From: Clostridia bacterium
GTDB taxonomy: Bacteria; Bacillota; Clostridia; Oscillospirales; CAG-272
Assembly (NCBI GenBank): GCA_017937135.1
Contig: JAGBEE010000017.1
Location: 1-61,948 of the forward strand
Reading direction: 5' to 3'
DNA length: 61,948 nt
In this document: one piece after another, positions 8,725 to 17,117 of the stretch
Layout: every line of letters starts with the position of its first letter
How positions within the stretch are numbered: the first letter of the stretch is position 1
Position numbers and translations under genes: made by a program
The notes under the pieces: model-generated
The model's database searches: none
What the model was told of the DNA's origin: nothing
Seen by the model: only the letters and a program-made list of their open reading frames with translations

Positions 8725-9417
8725 ATGAAACAAGGAAAGAAATATATCGCAAGTGCCGAACTCATCGACTCAACAAAGCTCTATGATCCGGCTGATGCAA
8801 TGGAACTCGTTTGCAAGACATCTACTGCAAAGTTTGACGAAACTATCGAAGTACACGTTCGCCTTGGCGTTGACTCACGTCACGCTGACCAACAGGTAAG
8901 AGGCGCTGTTGTTCTTCCCCACGGTACAGGTAAGAAGGTTCGTACTCTCGTATTCGCTCGTGGCGACAAGGCTAAGGCTGCTGAGGACGCTGGTGCTGAT
9001 TACGTTGGTGCTGAGGATTACGTTGAAAAGATTACTAAGGAAAACTGGTTTGAATTCGACGTTGTTATCGCAACTCCTGACATGATGGGCGTTATCGGAC
9101 GTCTTGGTAAGATTCTCGGTCCTAAGGGACTTATGCCTAACCCTAAGGCTGGTACTGTTACAATGGATACTGCAAAGGCAGTTGTTGATGCTAAGGCAGG
9201 TAAGATTGAATACCGTCTTGATAAGACAAATATCATTCACTGCCCTATCGGTAAGGCTTCATTCGGTACTGAAAAGCTTGGCGAAAACTTCGCTACTCTT
9301 CTCGGCGCTATCATTAAGGCTAAGCCAGCTGCTGCTAAGGGACAATACATTAAGAGCTGCACAGTAGCTTCTACAATGGGCCCTGGTATCAAGGTTAACG
9401 GCGCAAAGATCGGCTAA
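8725..9417 (+). CDS. rplA: 50S ribosomal protein L1
   Basis: 230 residues. L1 forms the mobile stalk at the ribosomal E site and represses its own operon. The family signature [15 protein letters not shown] is present around residues 128-142 and the C-terminus carries the STMGPGIKV block. GGAGG is upstream. The gene ends in a strong terminator; rplJ and rplL, usually next, are not here. Confidence 0.97.
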   Translation: MKQGKKYIASAELIDSTKLYDPADAMELVCKTSTAKFDETIEVHVRLGVDSRHADQQVRGAVVLPHGTGKKVRTLVFARGDKAKAAEDAGADYVGAEDYVEKITKENWFEFDVVIATPDMMGVIGRLGKILGPKGLMPNPKAGTVTMDTAKAVVDAKAGKIEYRLDKTNIIHCPIGKASFGTEKLGENFATLLGAIIKAKPAAAKGQYIKSCTVASTMGPGIKVNGAKIG

Positions 9418-9434
9418 TTTAATTAAATAAAGAT

Positions 9435-9474
9435 AAGAGATTTTCGCGAATTACGAAAATCTCTTCTTTTTTAT
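9435..9474 (+). terminator. Rho-independent terminator after rplA
   Basis: AAGAGATTTTCG (9435-9446) pairs with CGAAAATCTCTT (9454-9465), followed by a T-run. It ends the rpmG-rplA transcript. Confidence 0.88.
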
Positions 9475-9495
9475 TATATAATTATTAAAGTGATA

Positions 9496-9528
9496 TATAA
9501 AAACAGCACCCATGAATGTGGGTGCTGT
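9496..9528 (-). terminator. Rho-independent terminator after rpsI
   Basis: ACAGCACCCA (9503-9512) pairs with TGGGTGCTGT (9519-9528). On the minus strand it is followed by TTTTTAT. It ends the leftward rplM-rpsI transcript and converges with the rplA terminator. Confidence 0.88.
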
Positions 9529-9556
9529 AATTTTGTATATTGAGATACTCTCGAAA

Positions 9557-9958
9557 TTATCTCTTTGAGAACTGAGGTGCGCGACGAGCAGCCTTCAAGC
9601 CGTACTTCTTTCTTTCCTTCATACGAGGGTCACGAGTGAGAAGTCCTGCTGCCTTGAGTGCGCCACGATATGTTTCGTCAGCTACTAAGAGTGCTCTTGC
9701 AATACCATGACGGATTGCGCCTGCTTGACCAGAAATACCACCACCAACAACGTTTGCAACGATGTCGTACTTGCCGATAGTTTCTGTAATGTCAAGAGGT
9801 TGATTTACGATGAGCTTAAGAGTTTCAAGTCCGAAGTATTCGTCAATTGACTTACCGTTGATAACGATAGAGCCTGTACCGGGATAAAGACGAACACGAG
9901 CTACTGATTTCTTTCTTCTACCTGTTCCGTAGAAATATGGTTTAGCACTTGTATACAT
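9557..9958 (-). CDS. rpsI: 30S ribosomal protein S9
   Basis: 133 residues. S9 binds the 3' major domain of 16S rRNA and its C-terminal tail reaches the P-site tRNA. The motif [15 protein letters not shown] at the N-terminus, [19 protein letters not shown] in the middle and the basic tail ending APQFSKR are diagnostic. The gene lies 21 bases downstream of rplM in the universal rplM-rpsI operon. Confidence 0.97.
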   Translation of the reverse strand: MYTSAKPYFYGTGRRKKSVARVRLYPGTGSIVINGKSIDEYFGLETLKLIVNQPLDITETIGKYDIVANVVGGGISGQAGAIRHGIARALLVADETYRGALKAAGLLTRDPRMKERKKYGLKAARRAPQFSKR

Positions 9959-9979
9959 TTTCTTCTATCCTTTCCAAAC

Positions 9980-10408
9980 TTATTTTACTTCAACTGCGAT
10001 AGGCTGTTGTGCCTGTTGATTGTGTGTTGCTCCAGCATATACCTTAAGTCTTGTGATAGACTTGTCGCCGATTTTGTTGTGTGGGAGCATTCCCTTAACT
10101 GCAAGCTCCATTGCGAGTTCAGGACGTGTAGCCATAAGAGTCTTGTATTGAACCTCTTTAAGACCACCGATGTAGCCTGAGTGACGTCTGTAGTACTTTT
10201 GCTCGAGCTTCTTACCTGTGAGAACTGCCTTTGAAGCGTTAATGATTATAACAAATTCACCACAGTCTGCGTTAGGTGTGAATTCTGGACGGTGCTTACC
10301 TCTTAAAATGTTAGCAGCAGCAACTGCTGTCTTACCGAGAGGCTTGTTTGCAGCGTCAATAACATACCATTTACGTTCAATTTGGTTGTTAGCCATAAAT
10401 GTTGACAT
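9980..10408 (-). CDS. rplM: 50S ribosomal protein L13
   Basis: 142 residues. L13 is an early-assembling 50S protein. [15 protein letters not shown] near the N-terminus and [11 protein letters not shown] further on match the family. The ATG at 10408 has CGGAGG seven bases upstream and is preferred over the in-frame ATG four codons later. Transcription comes from a perfect promoter at 10456-10484. Confidence 0.96.
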   Translation of the reverse strand: MSTFMANNQIERKWYVIDAANKPLGKTAVAAANILRGKHRPEFTPNADCGEFVIIINASKAVLTGKKLEQKYYRRHSGYIGGLKEVQYKTLMATRPELAMELAVKGMLPHNKIGDKSITRLKVYAGATHNQQAQQPIAVEVK

Positions 10409-10455
10409 TTTTAATTCCTCCGAATAGTTTTGTTATCTTTGTTTATTGCCAAATC

Positions 10456-10484
10456 ATTATATCACGCACTTTGCCTTATGTCAA
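10456..10484 (-). promoter_or_regulatory. Sigma-A promoter of rplM-rpsI
   Basis: Minus strand TTGACA (10484-10479) and TATAAT (10461-10456) with a 17-base spacer, exact consensus. The leader to the rplM start is about 40 bases. The stretch 10485-10600 behind it is T-rich on the plus strand and shows no gene. Confidence 0.85.
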
Positions 10485-10600
10485 GCGATTTTTGAAAAAA
10501 TTTTTATTCAACTTTGTTTTTTAGGGTTTGTTCTCTTTTTTTCTCTTGTTTTCTCTTGTAATCTCTCGTTTTCTCAATAACTATTTTTGTTTTTTGTTAT

Positions 10601-10641
10601 AAAAAATAACGCCCTCGATGCTTTTTTCGAAGGCGTTTTTT
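10601..10641 (-). terminator. Terminator after fthC
   Basis: AACGCC near 10608 pairs with GGCGTT near 10637 through an imperfect stem that includes TCGA/TCGA; on the minus strand it is followed by ATTTTTT. It ends the leftward ftsK-tmk-DJ-1-fthC transcript. Confidence 0.7.
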
Positions 10642-10651
10642 ACTTATAATA

Positions 10652-11245
10652 TTATTTTTCCTTTTTTAAGGTCTTAATACCCTTTTCGGTTATGATTATA
10701 TCACAATGCTTATCATATCTTCCCTTTGGGAGATTCGGTAGAATTTGTGTGGTATAAGCTACTCCTATCGTTGAGCCTGTGAACTTGTTCATAAACTTAT
10801 CATAATAGCCCTTACCGTAGCCAAGACGATAGCCATACACATCAAACGCAAGACCTGGCACGTAACAAATTGCGCTACTCTTTTCGTTCTCGGGGTCATA
10901 TACTGGCGCGTCCTCCTTAGGCTCTCTTATACCATACGCACCTATTTCAAGTTCATCAAGAGAGGATACGTAGTGGAATCTCATCGTCCTTTCTTCCTTA
11001 TTACATTTAGGGAAGGCGACCTTTTTGCCTCTTTTAATTGCTTCCTCAAAAATAGGAATAACATCTATTTCGGATTTAATAGGAGCATATAAAAGAATTA
11101 TATCTGCATATTTAAAGCTAACGAGCGAAATTGCTGTTTGGTAAATATTATTATCAAAGAGGGTATGCTCCTCTTTAGTCATGGCATCTCGTTTTTCAGC
11201 GCACTCTTTTCTGATTGCGTCTTTCTCTCTTTTTATCGGTGTCAT
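10652..11245 (-). CDS. 5-formyltetrahydrofolate cyclo-ligase
   Basis: 197 residues. This enzyme converts 5-formyl-THF to 5,10-methenyl-THF with ATP, returning the storage form to the one-carbon pool. The family signature appears in the C-terminal half: PGLAFDVYGYRLGYGKGYYDKF spans about residues 130-151, with GYGKGYYD as the nucleotide and folate contact. The N-terminal basic helix (IRKECAEKRDAM) is also typical. It follows the DJ-1 gene by 30 bases and is the last gene before a terminator. Often called ygfA or fthC. Confidence 0.92.
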   Translation of the reverse strand: MTPIKREKDAIRKECAEKRDAMTKEEHTLFDNNIYQTAISLVSFKYADIILLYAPIKSEIDVIPIFEEAIKRGKKVAFPKCNKEERTMRFHYVSSLDELEIGAYGIREPKEDAPVYDPENEKSSAICYVPGLAFDVYGYRLGYGKGYYDKFMNKFTGSTIGVAYTTQILPNLPKGRYDKHCDIIITEKGIKTLKKEK

Positions 11246-11275
11246 ATTTTTCCTTTCTTACCAAGCAAGGCTATT

Positions 11276-11818
11276 TTATACATAATATACTGAATTTTTA
11301 AGCTTTTGGCTCATTTCCTTGCCACAAAGCGCTTCTACTATTTCAAGTGCAAAGTCATGTGATTTACCCATTGCACAGCTGGTGATTATTTTTCCATCAC
11401 GAATAGTTGTTGTTTCTTTAAATTCTGCGCCTACAAGATCATTTTCAAAGCCAGGGAAGCAGGTTGCTTTTTTGCCCTTCAAAATTCCTCTTTTGCCAAG
11501 AATAAACGGTGCTGCACAAATAGCACAAATAAACTTGTCCTCTTTTACTGCTCTACTTATAAACAAATCTACCTTTTCGCTTTTGTCAAGATTAGTTGAG
11601 CCAGGCATTCCACCGGGCAAAATTATCATATCAAAGGCTTCATTGCCGTTTAACTCATCCTCGGTTATATCGCAAACAACAGGTATTTGGTGTGAGCCAC
11701 AAATTGTTTTCCCTCCCACGCCAACGGTTTTCACCTCTACTCCTGCACGTCTTAAATAATCAAGTGGGCAAAGAGCCTCGACTTCTTCAAATCCATTTGC
11801 TAAAAACAAGTAAACCAT
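11276..11818 (-). CDS. DJ-1/PfpI family protein (YajL/ThiJ-like)
   Basis: 180 residues. The Rossmann-like fold carries the nucleophile elbow ICAICAAPFILGKRG around residues 98-112 (candidate catalytic Cys in AICAAP) and the conserved early Glu in LANGFEEVEA. Members act as glyoxalase or deglycase-like or oxidative-stress proteins; the exact reaction cannot be read from the sequence. I place the start at the ATG at 11818, because GGAG six bases upstream lies inside the end of tmk; a TTG twelve bases further up is in frame but would bury that site. Only one base separates it from the tmk stop, so translation is coupled. Confidence 0.85.
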   Translation of the reverse strand: MVYLFLANGFEEVEALCPLDYLRRAGVEVKTVGVGGKTICGSHQIPVVCDITEDELNGNEAFDMIILPGGMPGSTNLDKSEKVDLFISRAVKEDKFICAICAAPFILGKRGILKGKKATCFPGFENDLVGAEFKETTTIRDGKIITSCAMGKSHDFALEIVEALCGKEMSQKLKNSVYYV

Positions 11819-11819
11819 T

Positions 11820-12479
11820 TTATTCTCCAATTATACTGCAAATCTCAGAAAAAATATCCTCACGTGTGCGAATTTTGTCACCATCGTAGCATTTAACCCT
11901 GTTCCAGCCAAGCCTTTGGCATGAATACAGGGCGCTTTCATAGCACCTCTTCATATATTCGGTGTCCTTTTCGTGAATGTCCATTTTCTGCCCTGTTTCA
12001 CTGCTCCTTGACTTAACTAAGGAAAGTGAAAGATGTGGGGGTAATTCAAGATACAAAACAAGGTCAGGCTTTGGCAAGCCGAGCTTTGAAAATTCAAAGT
12101 CCCACAGCCACTCTAAAAAGCCTTCCCATTCTTCCTTTGGAAGCTTAGAGAGCTGATGCACTGCGTTTGCAGTAGTATATCTATTTGCCACTACATAGGT
12201 GTCAGGGTCTAAAATATCCTTTTTCCAATCTTGAATATAACTTATGTATCTGTCACATGCAAAAAACATAGATGCTGAATATGCGTTTGTATCAGATGGC
12301 TTGTCACCAAGCTTGCCATCCAAGTACATTTTTACAAATGCACTGCTTTCATTTTCATACATTGGGAAGGAAAGCACGCGTACCCTTTTGCCCATTTTTT
12401 CAAGATATTCTACAAGCTTTTCGCTTTGCGTTCCCTTACCTGAGCCGTCAAGGCCGTCAATCGCTATAAATTTTCCCAT
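11820..12479 (-). CDS. tmk: Thymidylate kinase (dTMP kinase)
   Basis: 219 residues. It phosphorylates dTMP to dTDP. The P-loop reads GLDGSGKGTQ at residues 8-17; the DR-type motif CDRYISYIQDW and the LID region (KSRSSETGQKMDIHEKD, about 150-167) follow. Residues around VANRYTTANAVHQ match the substrate-binding region of the longer Tmk branch found in Clostridia. It lies 60 bases after ftsK, separated by a stem of CTCTGCC and GGCAGAG (about 12500-12528) without a good T-run, and directly before the DJ-1 gene. Confidence 0.9.
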   Translation of the reverse strand: MGKFIAIDGLDGSGKGTQSEKLVEYLEKMGKRVRVLSFPMYENESSAFVKMYLDGKLGDKPSDTNAYSASMFFACDRYISYIQDWKKDILDPDTYVVANRYTTANAVHQLSKLPKEEWEGFLEWLWDFEFSKLGLPKPDLVLYLELPPHLSLSLVKSRSSETGQKMDIHEKDTEYMKRCYESALYSCQRLGWNRVKCYDGDKIRTREDIFSEICSIIGE

Positions 12480-12539
12480 TTTTTCTCCTTAATATAGACA
12501 CTCTCTGCCCCTTTTCAAGAGGCAGAGCTTGTCCTTTTG

Positions 12540-15500
12540 TTAATCGCCATTTCTTCTCATTACGATTTCTTGATAATCTTCCTTGGTTATAAGAACGTCA
12601 CGTGGCTTTGAGCCATTTGCTTCTCCAATATAGCCACAATCCTCCATCTGGTCGATAATACGCGCTGCTCTTTGGAAGCCCAAGCGCAATTTTCTTTGTA
12701 GGAAGGAGGACGAGATTTTACCCATCTCAGTAGCGAGCTCTAATGCATCATAAAATGCCGAATCAAGCTCGTCGTCACCTGCGCCATCTGAGCCTCCGTC
12801 ATCATCAAGCTCCTTGTCATTTTTAGCAAGCTTTGCCGCGTTGGAATCAATTTGGTGCATAACCTCCTCGTCATAAATAGCAGGAGAATTTTCCTTCCAG
12901 AAATCTATAACATATTGAATTTCAGATGCTTTTACAAATGAGCCCTGTACACGTGCAGGACGTAGAGCTCCTACTATCTTGACGAGCATATCTCCACGGC
13001 TGACAAGCTTTTCTGCTCCAACCTCATCAAGTATAGTACGAGAGTCTACCTGTGAAGGAACTCTAAATGCAATACGTGATGGAATATTACTCTTAATAAG
13101 ACCCGTGATAACGTCAACAGACGGACGCTGTGTACCAATTATAATATGAATACCTGCTGCGCGCGCCTTTTGTGTAAGACGTGTGATGTGTCCCTCAATA
13201 TCTGGAACTGCCATTTTAAGGTCTGCAAGCTCATCTATTACGATAAGGATACGCGCCATTTTTTCTGCCTCGTAGCCATTATCAATCTTTTCATTAAATT
13301 CGTGCAAATTACGCACGCCTGCCGCCTCAATGGTTTCAAAGCGACTTTCCATCTCGGTTACTGCCCACTGGAGCGCTCCAAGTGACTTTTTAGGCTCACA
13401 AACAACCGGAACCAAAAGGTGTGGCACGCCATTATAGTTTGAAAGCTCAACTCTTTTAGGGTCAATAAGAATCAGCCTTACATCATCTGGCGTAGCCTTG
13501 TAAAGCAAGCTCACAAGAAGTGAGTTAATACATACTGACTTACCCATACCAGTAGCGCCTGCTATTAATAAGTGTGGTGTTTTTTCAATATCAACATAGA
13601 TATTTTCGCCAGAAATGCTCTTGCCAAGAGCACAGGTCATAGGTCCCTTTGCGCTCTTGAATTTTTGGTCCTCCAAAAGCTCGCGTAGGTAAACCATGCT
13701 TGTTACCTTGTTAGGAACCTCGATACCAACAGCGCTCTTTCCAGGAATAGGACATTCAATTCTTATTCCCTCTGCAGCCAAATTCATAGCGATATCGTCA
13801 ACAAGGTTGGCAATTGAACGAACACGTACGCCTGGCTCTGGCACAAGCTCATATCTTGTAACCGTTGGACCTCTTGTAATGTTGTCTATTCTTGTCCTTG
13901 CGTTAAAGTTATTAAGCGTTTCTACTATTATTCTTGCATTTTCCTGAAGCTCGCTTTGTGCCTCGTCGGAATCCGAGTCAACAGACGGTGCTTGTAAGAA
14001 TGAAAGTGGTGGGAACACATAATTCCTCTTTATTGGCTTTGGCTTTGGCGGAGGTGGTGGAGGTGTCGGAGGTGGTGGAGGTGGTGCTGGCCTATCCTCA
14101 CGCACAGGCTCTGAGGGCTTTGGTGCCATGCCGGCCTTGCCAAGTCTTTCCATTATTTCTCTTGAAATGTACTTATCAAAATCGCTCTTTTCTTCTTTTT
14201 CTTCCTTTTCCTCATAATCAGAGTCATTTTGATTGCCATAATATTCATTTACAGCTTCGTCCTCGTAGTCCTCTGTGTCCTCATCGTCATCATATTCATA
14301 GCTCTCATCCTCGGGCTCGTCTTCTTCCTCGCTGTCGTCATAAGGCTCGAATATAGGCTTAGGAGTGTCGATATTTTCGTTTTTGGGAGTATCAAATTCA
14401 AAGAAGCTCTCCTCTTTCTTTTTCTCCTCGTAAGAATTACTCTTTTCAGGATTAAAGTAAGTGGTTTCCTCCTCATCATTTTCTACATAATCGCTAAAGC
14501 TATCATTTTTTTGTTGTGGATTATAGTACACTTCCTCTTCATTCGGCTTATAGAAGGCTTCCTCGTCCTTGGACTGATGGAAGGACGGTTCTTCCTCTGG
14601 CTCATAGAAGAATTGCTCCTTTTGAGGCTCAGTATAGCTTTCCTTGTTTTCTGAAGGCTTAAATATTTCTTCAGGGTCAAAATAGTCCTTTTGAGCTTTC
14701 TGTGGCTCATATTGATAGGATGTATCCTCTTCAGGCTTATATTGATTTGGAGCTTTTTGCTCTGGCTCGTCTGTAACTCTTTCCTTAGTTACATTAAAGC
14801 TGCTTCTGCTTTCATTATCTTCCTGTTTGCTGTCATTTTCTTTATTAAAGCTTGAATTAAAGAAATCCTCGTAGGAATCGTCGTTTTCCTCCTGTTCCTT
14901 CTCCTTAGGCTGAAGTCCCTCTTCCTTTTTGCGATTTTCCTCTTCAATATATTTGCTAAGGTCGAAATAATCTGGGGATTTGTTCTTTGTTTTTCTAACA
15001 AAGGTTTCCTCACTATCGTCATCGCCATCGTCATATACGTCAAGCTTTTTACGCTTCTTTTTCTTGGGCTTCTTCTTTTTCTTACTCTTCTCATCCGATC
15101 TTAGCATTGATGCCGGAGTAATATTAAACATTTGAAGAAACATAAATAAAAGAATAATTAAAACAACAATTATTCCACCTATTCTACTAATGGCACTATT
15201 TGCAAAGAACTCTCCTATAATGCCTCCAAAGAGTCCTCCACCGTGTCCTTCTTGTCCGTTAGTGATAAGCTTATAATTATCGTCTGCTGCGTATTTTGAG
15301 TATTCAATAAGATGCTGAAGCGTGGATACACCCACAACAGTCATTATTGAGCAAATTACACGTCTTAGGCGTATCTTCAATTTGGAGTCGTACAGCCACA
15401 TAAATGCGTGGTATAAAAGGAGCAACACAAGGAAATATGAGCCGAATGCAGAAAAGCCACCCATTAGCCCTGCTCTTATAAAATTGTTTGAGCCCAAAAT

Positions 15501-15638
15501 ACGAAGAAGTGAAAAAAGCACTACTACAACGAGCACAGACAATACAATCGGCATTCTTTTATTAAGCTGCTTTAAAAAACCATTTTCTTTTTTTTCATTA
15601 TCTTCTTGCTCTTTTGGCTTCTTTTTCTTTTCCTTCAT
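12540..15638 (-). CDS. ftsK: DNA translocase FtsK/SpoIIIE
   Basis: 1032 residues. Four hydrophobic helices in roughly the first 180 residues anchor it at the division septum. A very long linker (about 185-545) is strongly acidic and rich in Glu, Tyr, Phe and Pro, with degenerate repeats of the type YxPEE/FxPEE, then a run of prolines near 548-560. The motor follows with Walker A GATGMGKSVC near residue 700 and Walker B ILIVIDELADL, and the winged-helix gamma domain that reads KOPS/SRS ends the protein (RKLRLGFQRAARIIDQMED). It pumps chromosomal DNA through the septum at division or into the forespore. The ATG at 15638 follows AAGGAAA. The linker is longer than in B. subtilis SpoIIIE. Confidence 0.94.
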   Translation of the reverse strand: MKEKKKKPKEQEDNEKKENGFLKQLNKRMPIVLSVLVVVVLFSLLRILGSNNFIRAGLMGGFSAFGSYFLVLLLLYHAFMWLYDSKLKIRLRRVICSIMTVVGVSTLQHLIEYSKYAADDNYKLITNGQEGHGGGLFGGIIGEFFANSAISRIGGIIVVLIILLFMFLQMFNITPASMLRSDEKSKKKKKPKKKKRKKLDVYDDGDDDSEETFVRKTKNKSPDYFDLSKYIEEENRKKEEGLQPKEKEQEENDDSYEDFFNSSFNKENDSKQEDNESRSSFNVTKERVTDEPEQKAPNQYKPEEDTSYQYEPQKAQKDYFDPEEIFKPSENKESYTEPQKEQFFYEPEEEPSFHQSKDEEAFYKPNEEEVYYNPQQKNDSFSDYVENDEEETTYFNPEKSNSYEEKKKEESFFEFDTPKNENIDTPKPIFEPYDDSEEEDEPEDESYEYDDDEDTEDYEDEAVNEYYGNQNDSDYEEKEEKEEKSDFDKYISREIMERLGKAGMAPKPSEPVREDRPAPPPPPPTPPPPPPKPKPIKRNYVFPPLSFLQAPSVDSDSDEAQSELQENARIIVETLNNFNARTRIDNITRGPTVTRYELVPEPGVRVRSIANLVDDIAMNLAAEGIRIECPIPGKSAVGIEVPNKVTSMVYLRELLEDQKFKSAKGPMTCALGKSISGENIYVDIEKTPHLLIAGATGMGKSVCINSLLVSLLYKATPDDVRLILIDPKRVELSNYNGVPHLLVPVVCEPKKSLGALQWAVTEMESRFETIEAAGVRNLHEFNEKIDNGYEAEKMARILIVIDELADLKMAVPDIEGHITRLTQKARAAGIHIIIGTQRPSVDVITGLIKSNIPSRIAFRVPSQVDSRTILDEVGAEKLVSRGDMLVKIVGALRPARVQGSFVKASEIQYVIDFWKENSPAIYDEEVMHQIDSNAAKLAKNDKELDDDGGSDGAGDDELDSAFYDALELATEMGKISSSFLQRKLRLGFQRAARIIDQMEDCGYIGEANGSKPRDVLITKEDYQEIVMRRNGD

Positions 15639-15770
15639 TGTTTTTCCTTTCTTGAGGTTATGTATATCAAATATAACTTCATTAAATACTATTATATATA
15701 TAATAACAGAAAAAAAACAAAAAAACAATAGATTTTTGACAAAAGCAAAAAACTTTTTTAAAGGATTACT

Positions 15771-16154
15771 ATGCTGAACTTAAAAAATAAAAATAAATTT
15801 CTTTTTGCAATAATCTTCTGTCTTGCCTCTTTTTTTGCCGGTGCGATAAACGGTTTTGTAGGAACAGGTGGGGGTATAATTTTTGTTTATATGCTCGCAC
15901 TCTTAACAAACAATGATACAAGAGATAACTTTGCAACCTCATTGTTTGCCACAGTTCCCATCTCAATAATTGGCTTTGTAGCTTATTTTAGGGCAGGGAG
16001 TGTCGATTATAGTACTCTTGGTCAATTATCTCTGCCAGCCATAGTCGGTGGAGTAACAGGAGCATTTTTAACAGATAAATTAGGGCTTAAATGGTTAAAG
16101 CTTGCGTTTGCAATTTTAGTTGCTTATTCAGGAATCAATATGATAATTAAGTGA
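15771..16154 (+). CDS. TauE/SafE family anion exporter, N-terminal half protein
   Basis: 127 residues with about four membrane helices. The first helix carries GAINGFVGTGGG, the glycine-rich TauE/SafE repeat motif. Full-length TauE proteins (about 250 residues, eight helices) contain two such halves; here the halves are separate genes, this one followed nine bases later by the other. The two products presumably assemble as a heterodimer that moves sulfite, sulfoacetate or a similar organic anion. Substrate cannot be deduced. It is divergent from ftsK. Confidence 0.8.
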   Translation: MLNLKNKNKFLFAIIFCLASFFAGAINGFVGTGGGIIFVYMLALLTNNDTRDNFATSLFATVPISIIGFVAYFRAGSVDYSTLGQLSLPAIVGGVTGAFLTDKLGLKWLKLAFAILVAYSGINMIIK

Positions 16155-16163
16155 GGATTATTT

Positions 16164-16529
16164 ATGAATATTCTAATTTCTTTTTTAATAGCTCTGCTTA
16201 TGGGGCTTGGCATTGGTGGAGGCGGTCTTTTTATAATTTTCCTTACCCAGTGGCTGAATTTCGACCAAATAACTGCACAAGGAACTAACCTTGCTTTTTT
16301 CTTTCTTTGTGCTCTTGCCTCCTTGTTCGTTCACGTTAAAAAAAGAAAAATTTATCCTGTGCAGGTTATCGTTATGATAATTTTCGGAGTAATAGGTAGC
16401 TATATTTTTTCACACTATGCAAATATGATTGACCCTGAAATTCCAAAAAAGGTACTTGGTGGCGTGCTTATTGTTGGAGCTACTATGACATTTGTTTCTC
16501 TATTTAGTAAAAATAAAAATAAAAATTAA
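16164..16529 (+). CDS. TauE/SafE family anion exporter, C-terminal half protein
   Basis: 121 residues, about four membrane helices, with the second glycine-rich motif MGLGIGGGGLFIIFL at residues 11-25. It is a homologue of the preceding half gene rather than a frameshifted remainder: it has its own start codon and its own N-terminal repeat motif. A lysine- and asparagine-rich tail ends the protein just before the rpsO promoter. Confidence 0.8.
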   Translation: MNILISFLIALLMGLGIGGGGLFIIFLTQWLNFDQITAQGTNLAFFFLCALASLFVHVKKRKIYPVQVIVMIIFGVIGSYIFSHYANMIDPEIPKKVLGGVLIVGATMTFVSLFSKNKNKN

Positions 16530-16537
16530 AAAAAGTC

Positions 16538-16566
16538 TTTACAAATGGAAATCTTTGTGTTATAAT
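16538..16566 (+). promoter_or_regulatory. Sigma-A promoter of rpsO
   Basis: TTTACA (16538-16543) and TATAAT (16561-16566), spacing 17 bases. Transcription should start near 16573, giving a leader of about 95 bases. Confidence 0.85.
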
Positions 16567-16660
16567 ATCACGCGTAGCACCGATACCGAGCTTTCGGATA
16601 CAGGCAAAATGCTATTCACCCACCGCTTGCACAGTATCAGGGCTAAATAAAATTTATGAG
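16567..16660 (+). ncRNA. S15 leader (rpsO autoregulatory RNA)
   Basis: The leader begins with CGTAGCACCGATAC and contains CAGGCAAAATGCT, followed by a CACCCACCGCTTG segment and GTATCAGGGC. GATACCGAGC/GTTTCGGATAC-like pairing around 16583-16605 and AGCA/TGCT pairings give the multi-branched shape of the Firmicutes S15 leader that S15 binds to repress its own translation. I recognise the pattern from clostridial rpsO leaders; a covariance-model search would settle it. Confidence 0.65.
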
Positions 16661-16668
16661 GTGAAAAT

Positions 16669-16923
16669 ATGAACAAGCAGGAAATTATCAAGGCTTACGC
16701 TACTCACGAGGGTGATACAGGTTCACCAGAGGTACAGGTTGCACTTCTTACAAGCCGTATCAACAGCCTTAACGAGCACCTTAAGAAAAACCCACACGAC
16801 CATCATAGCCGTAGAGGTCTTCTTAAAATGGTAGGTCACAGACGTAACCTTCTCGGTTACCTTGCTAACAACGATATTGAGCGCTACCGTGCTATCGTTG
16901 AAAAGCTTGGCTTAAGAAAATAA
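16669..16923 (+). CDS. rpsO: 30S ribosomal protein S15
   Basis: 84 residues, slightly shorter than the usual 88-89. S15 binds the central domain of 16S rRNA and bridge B4. The motif [16 protein letters not shown] (residues 16-31) and HRRNLLGYL (about 64-72) are conserved; [16 protein letters not shown] is the rRNA-binding part. GAGGTG precedes the start. It ends in a terminator and pnp follows, the common rpsO-pnp pairing. Confidence 0.96.
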   Translation: MNKQEIIKAYATHEGDTGSPEVQVALLTSRINSLNEHLKKNPHDHHSRRGLLKMVGHRRNLLGYLANNDIERYRAIVEKLGLRK

Positions 16924-16947
16924 GAAATTACGCGTTTTTGCGTGGAG

Positions 16948-16978
16948 TGGCTGTGCAAAATTGCACAGCCATTTTTCT
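16948..16978 (+). terminator. Rho-independent terminator after rpsO
   Basis: TGGCTGTGCAA (16948-16958) pairs with TTGCACAGCCA (16961-16971), followed by TTTTTCTT. It separates rpsO from pnp, leaving room for read-through or a separate pnp promoter. Confidence 0.88.
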
Positions 16979-17025
16979 TAGCTAAGGTATTCTCTTCCCT
17001 TCGGGATTTTCATTCAAGTTAATAA

Positions 17026-17093
17026 GCGTGAGAAGATAGCAGTTAACAAAGCGCCGAAGCTCTTCGACATTTTGTTAAATGCTATGTCCACGC
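17026..17093 (+). promoter_or_regulatory. Long stem-loop in the pnp leader
   Basis: Nested pairings close a 68-base hairpin just before pnp: GCGTG (17026-17030) with CACGC (17089-17093), ATAGC and GTTAACAAA (17036-17050) with TTTGTTAAA and GCTAT (17071-17085), and CGAAG (17055-17059) with CTTCG (17062-17066). In E. coli a comparable pnp leader duplex is cut by RNase III and then by PNPase itself for autoregulation. The structure is seen; the role here is inferred. Confidence 0.6.
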
Positions 17094-17117
17094 ATAAAAA
17101 TAAAGGAGAAAACAAAA

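Noticed and set aside
14249-15094. Long frames opposite or shifted within ftsK
   Set aside because: By-products of the biased repetitive linker codons.
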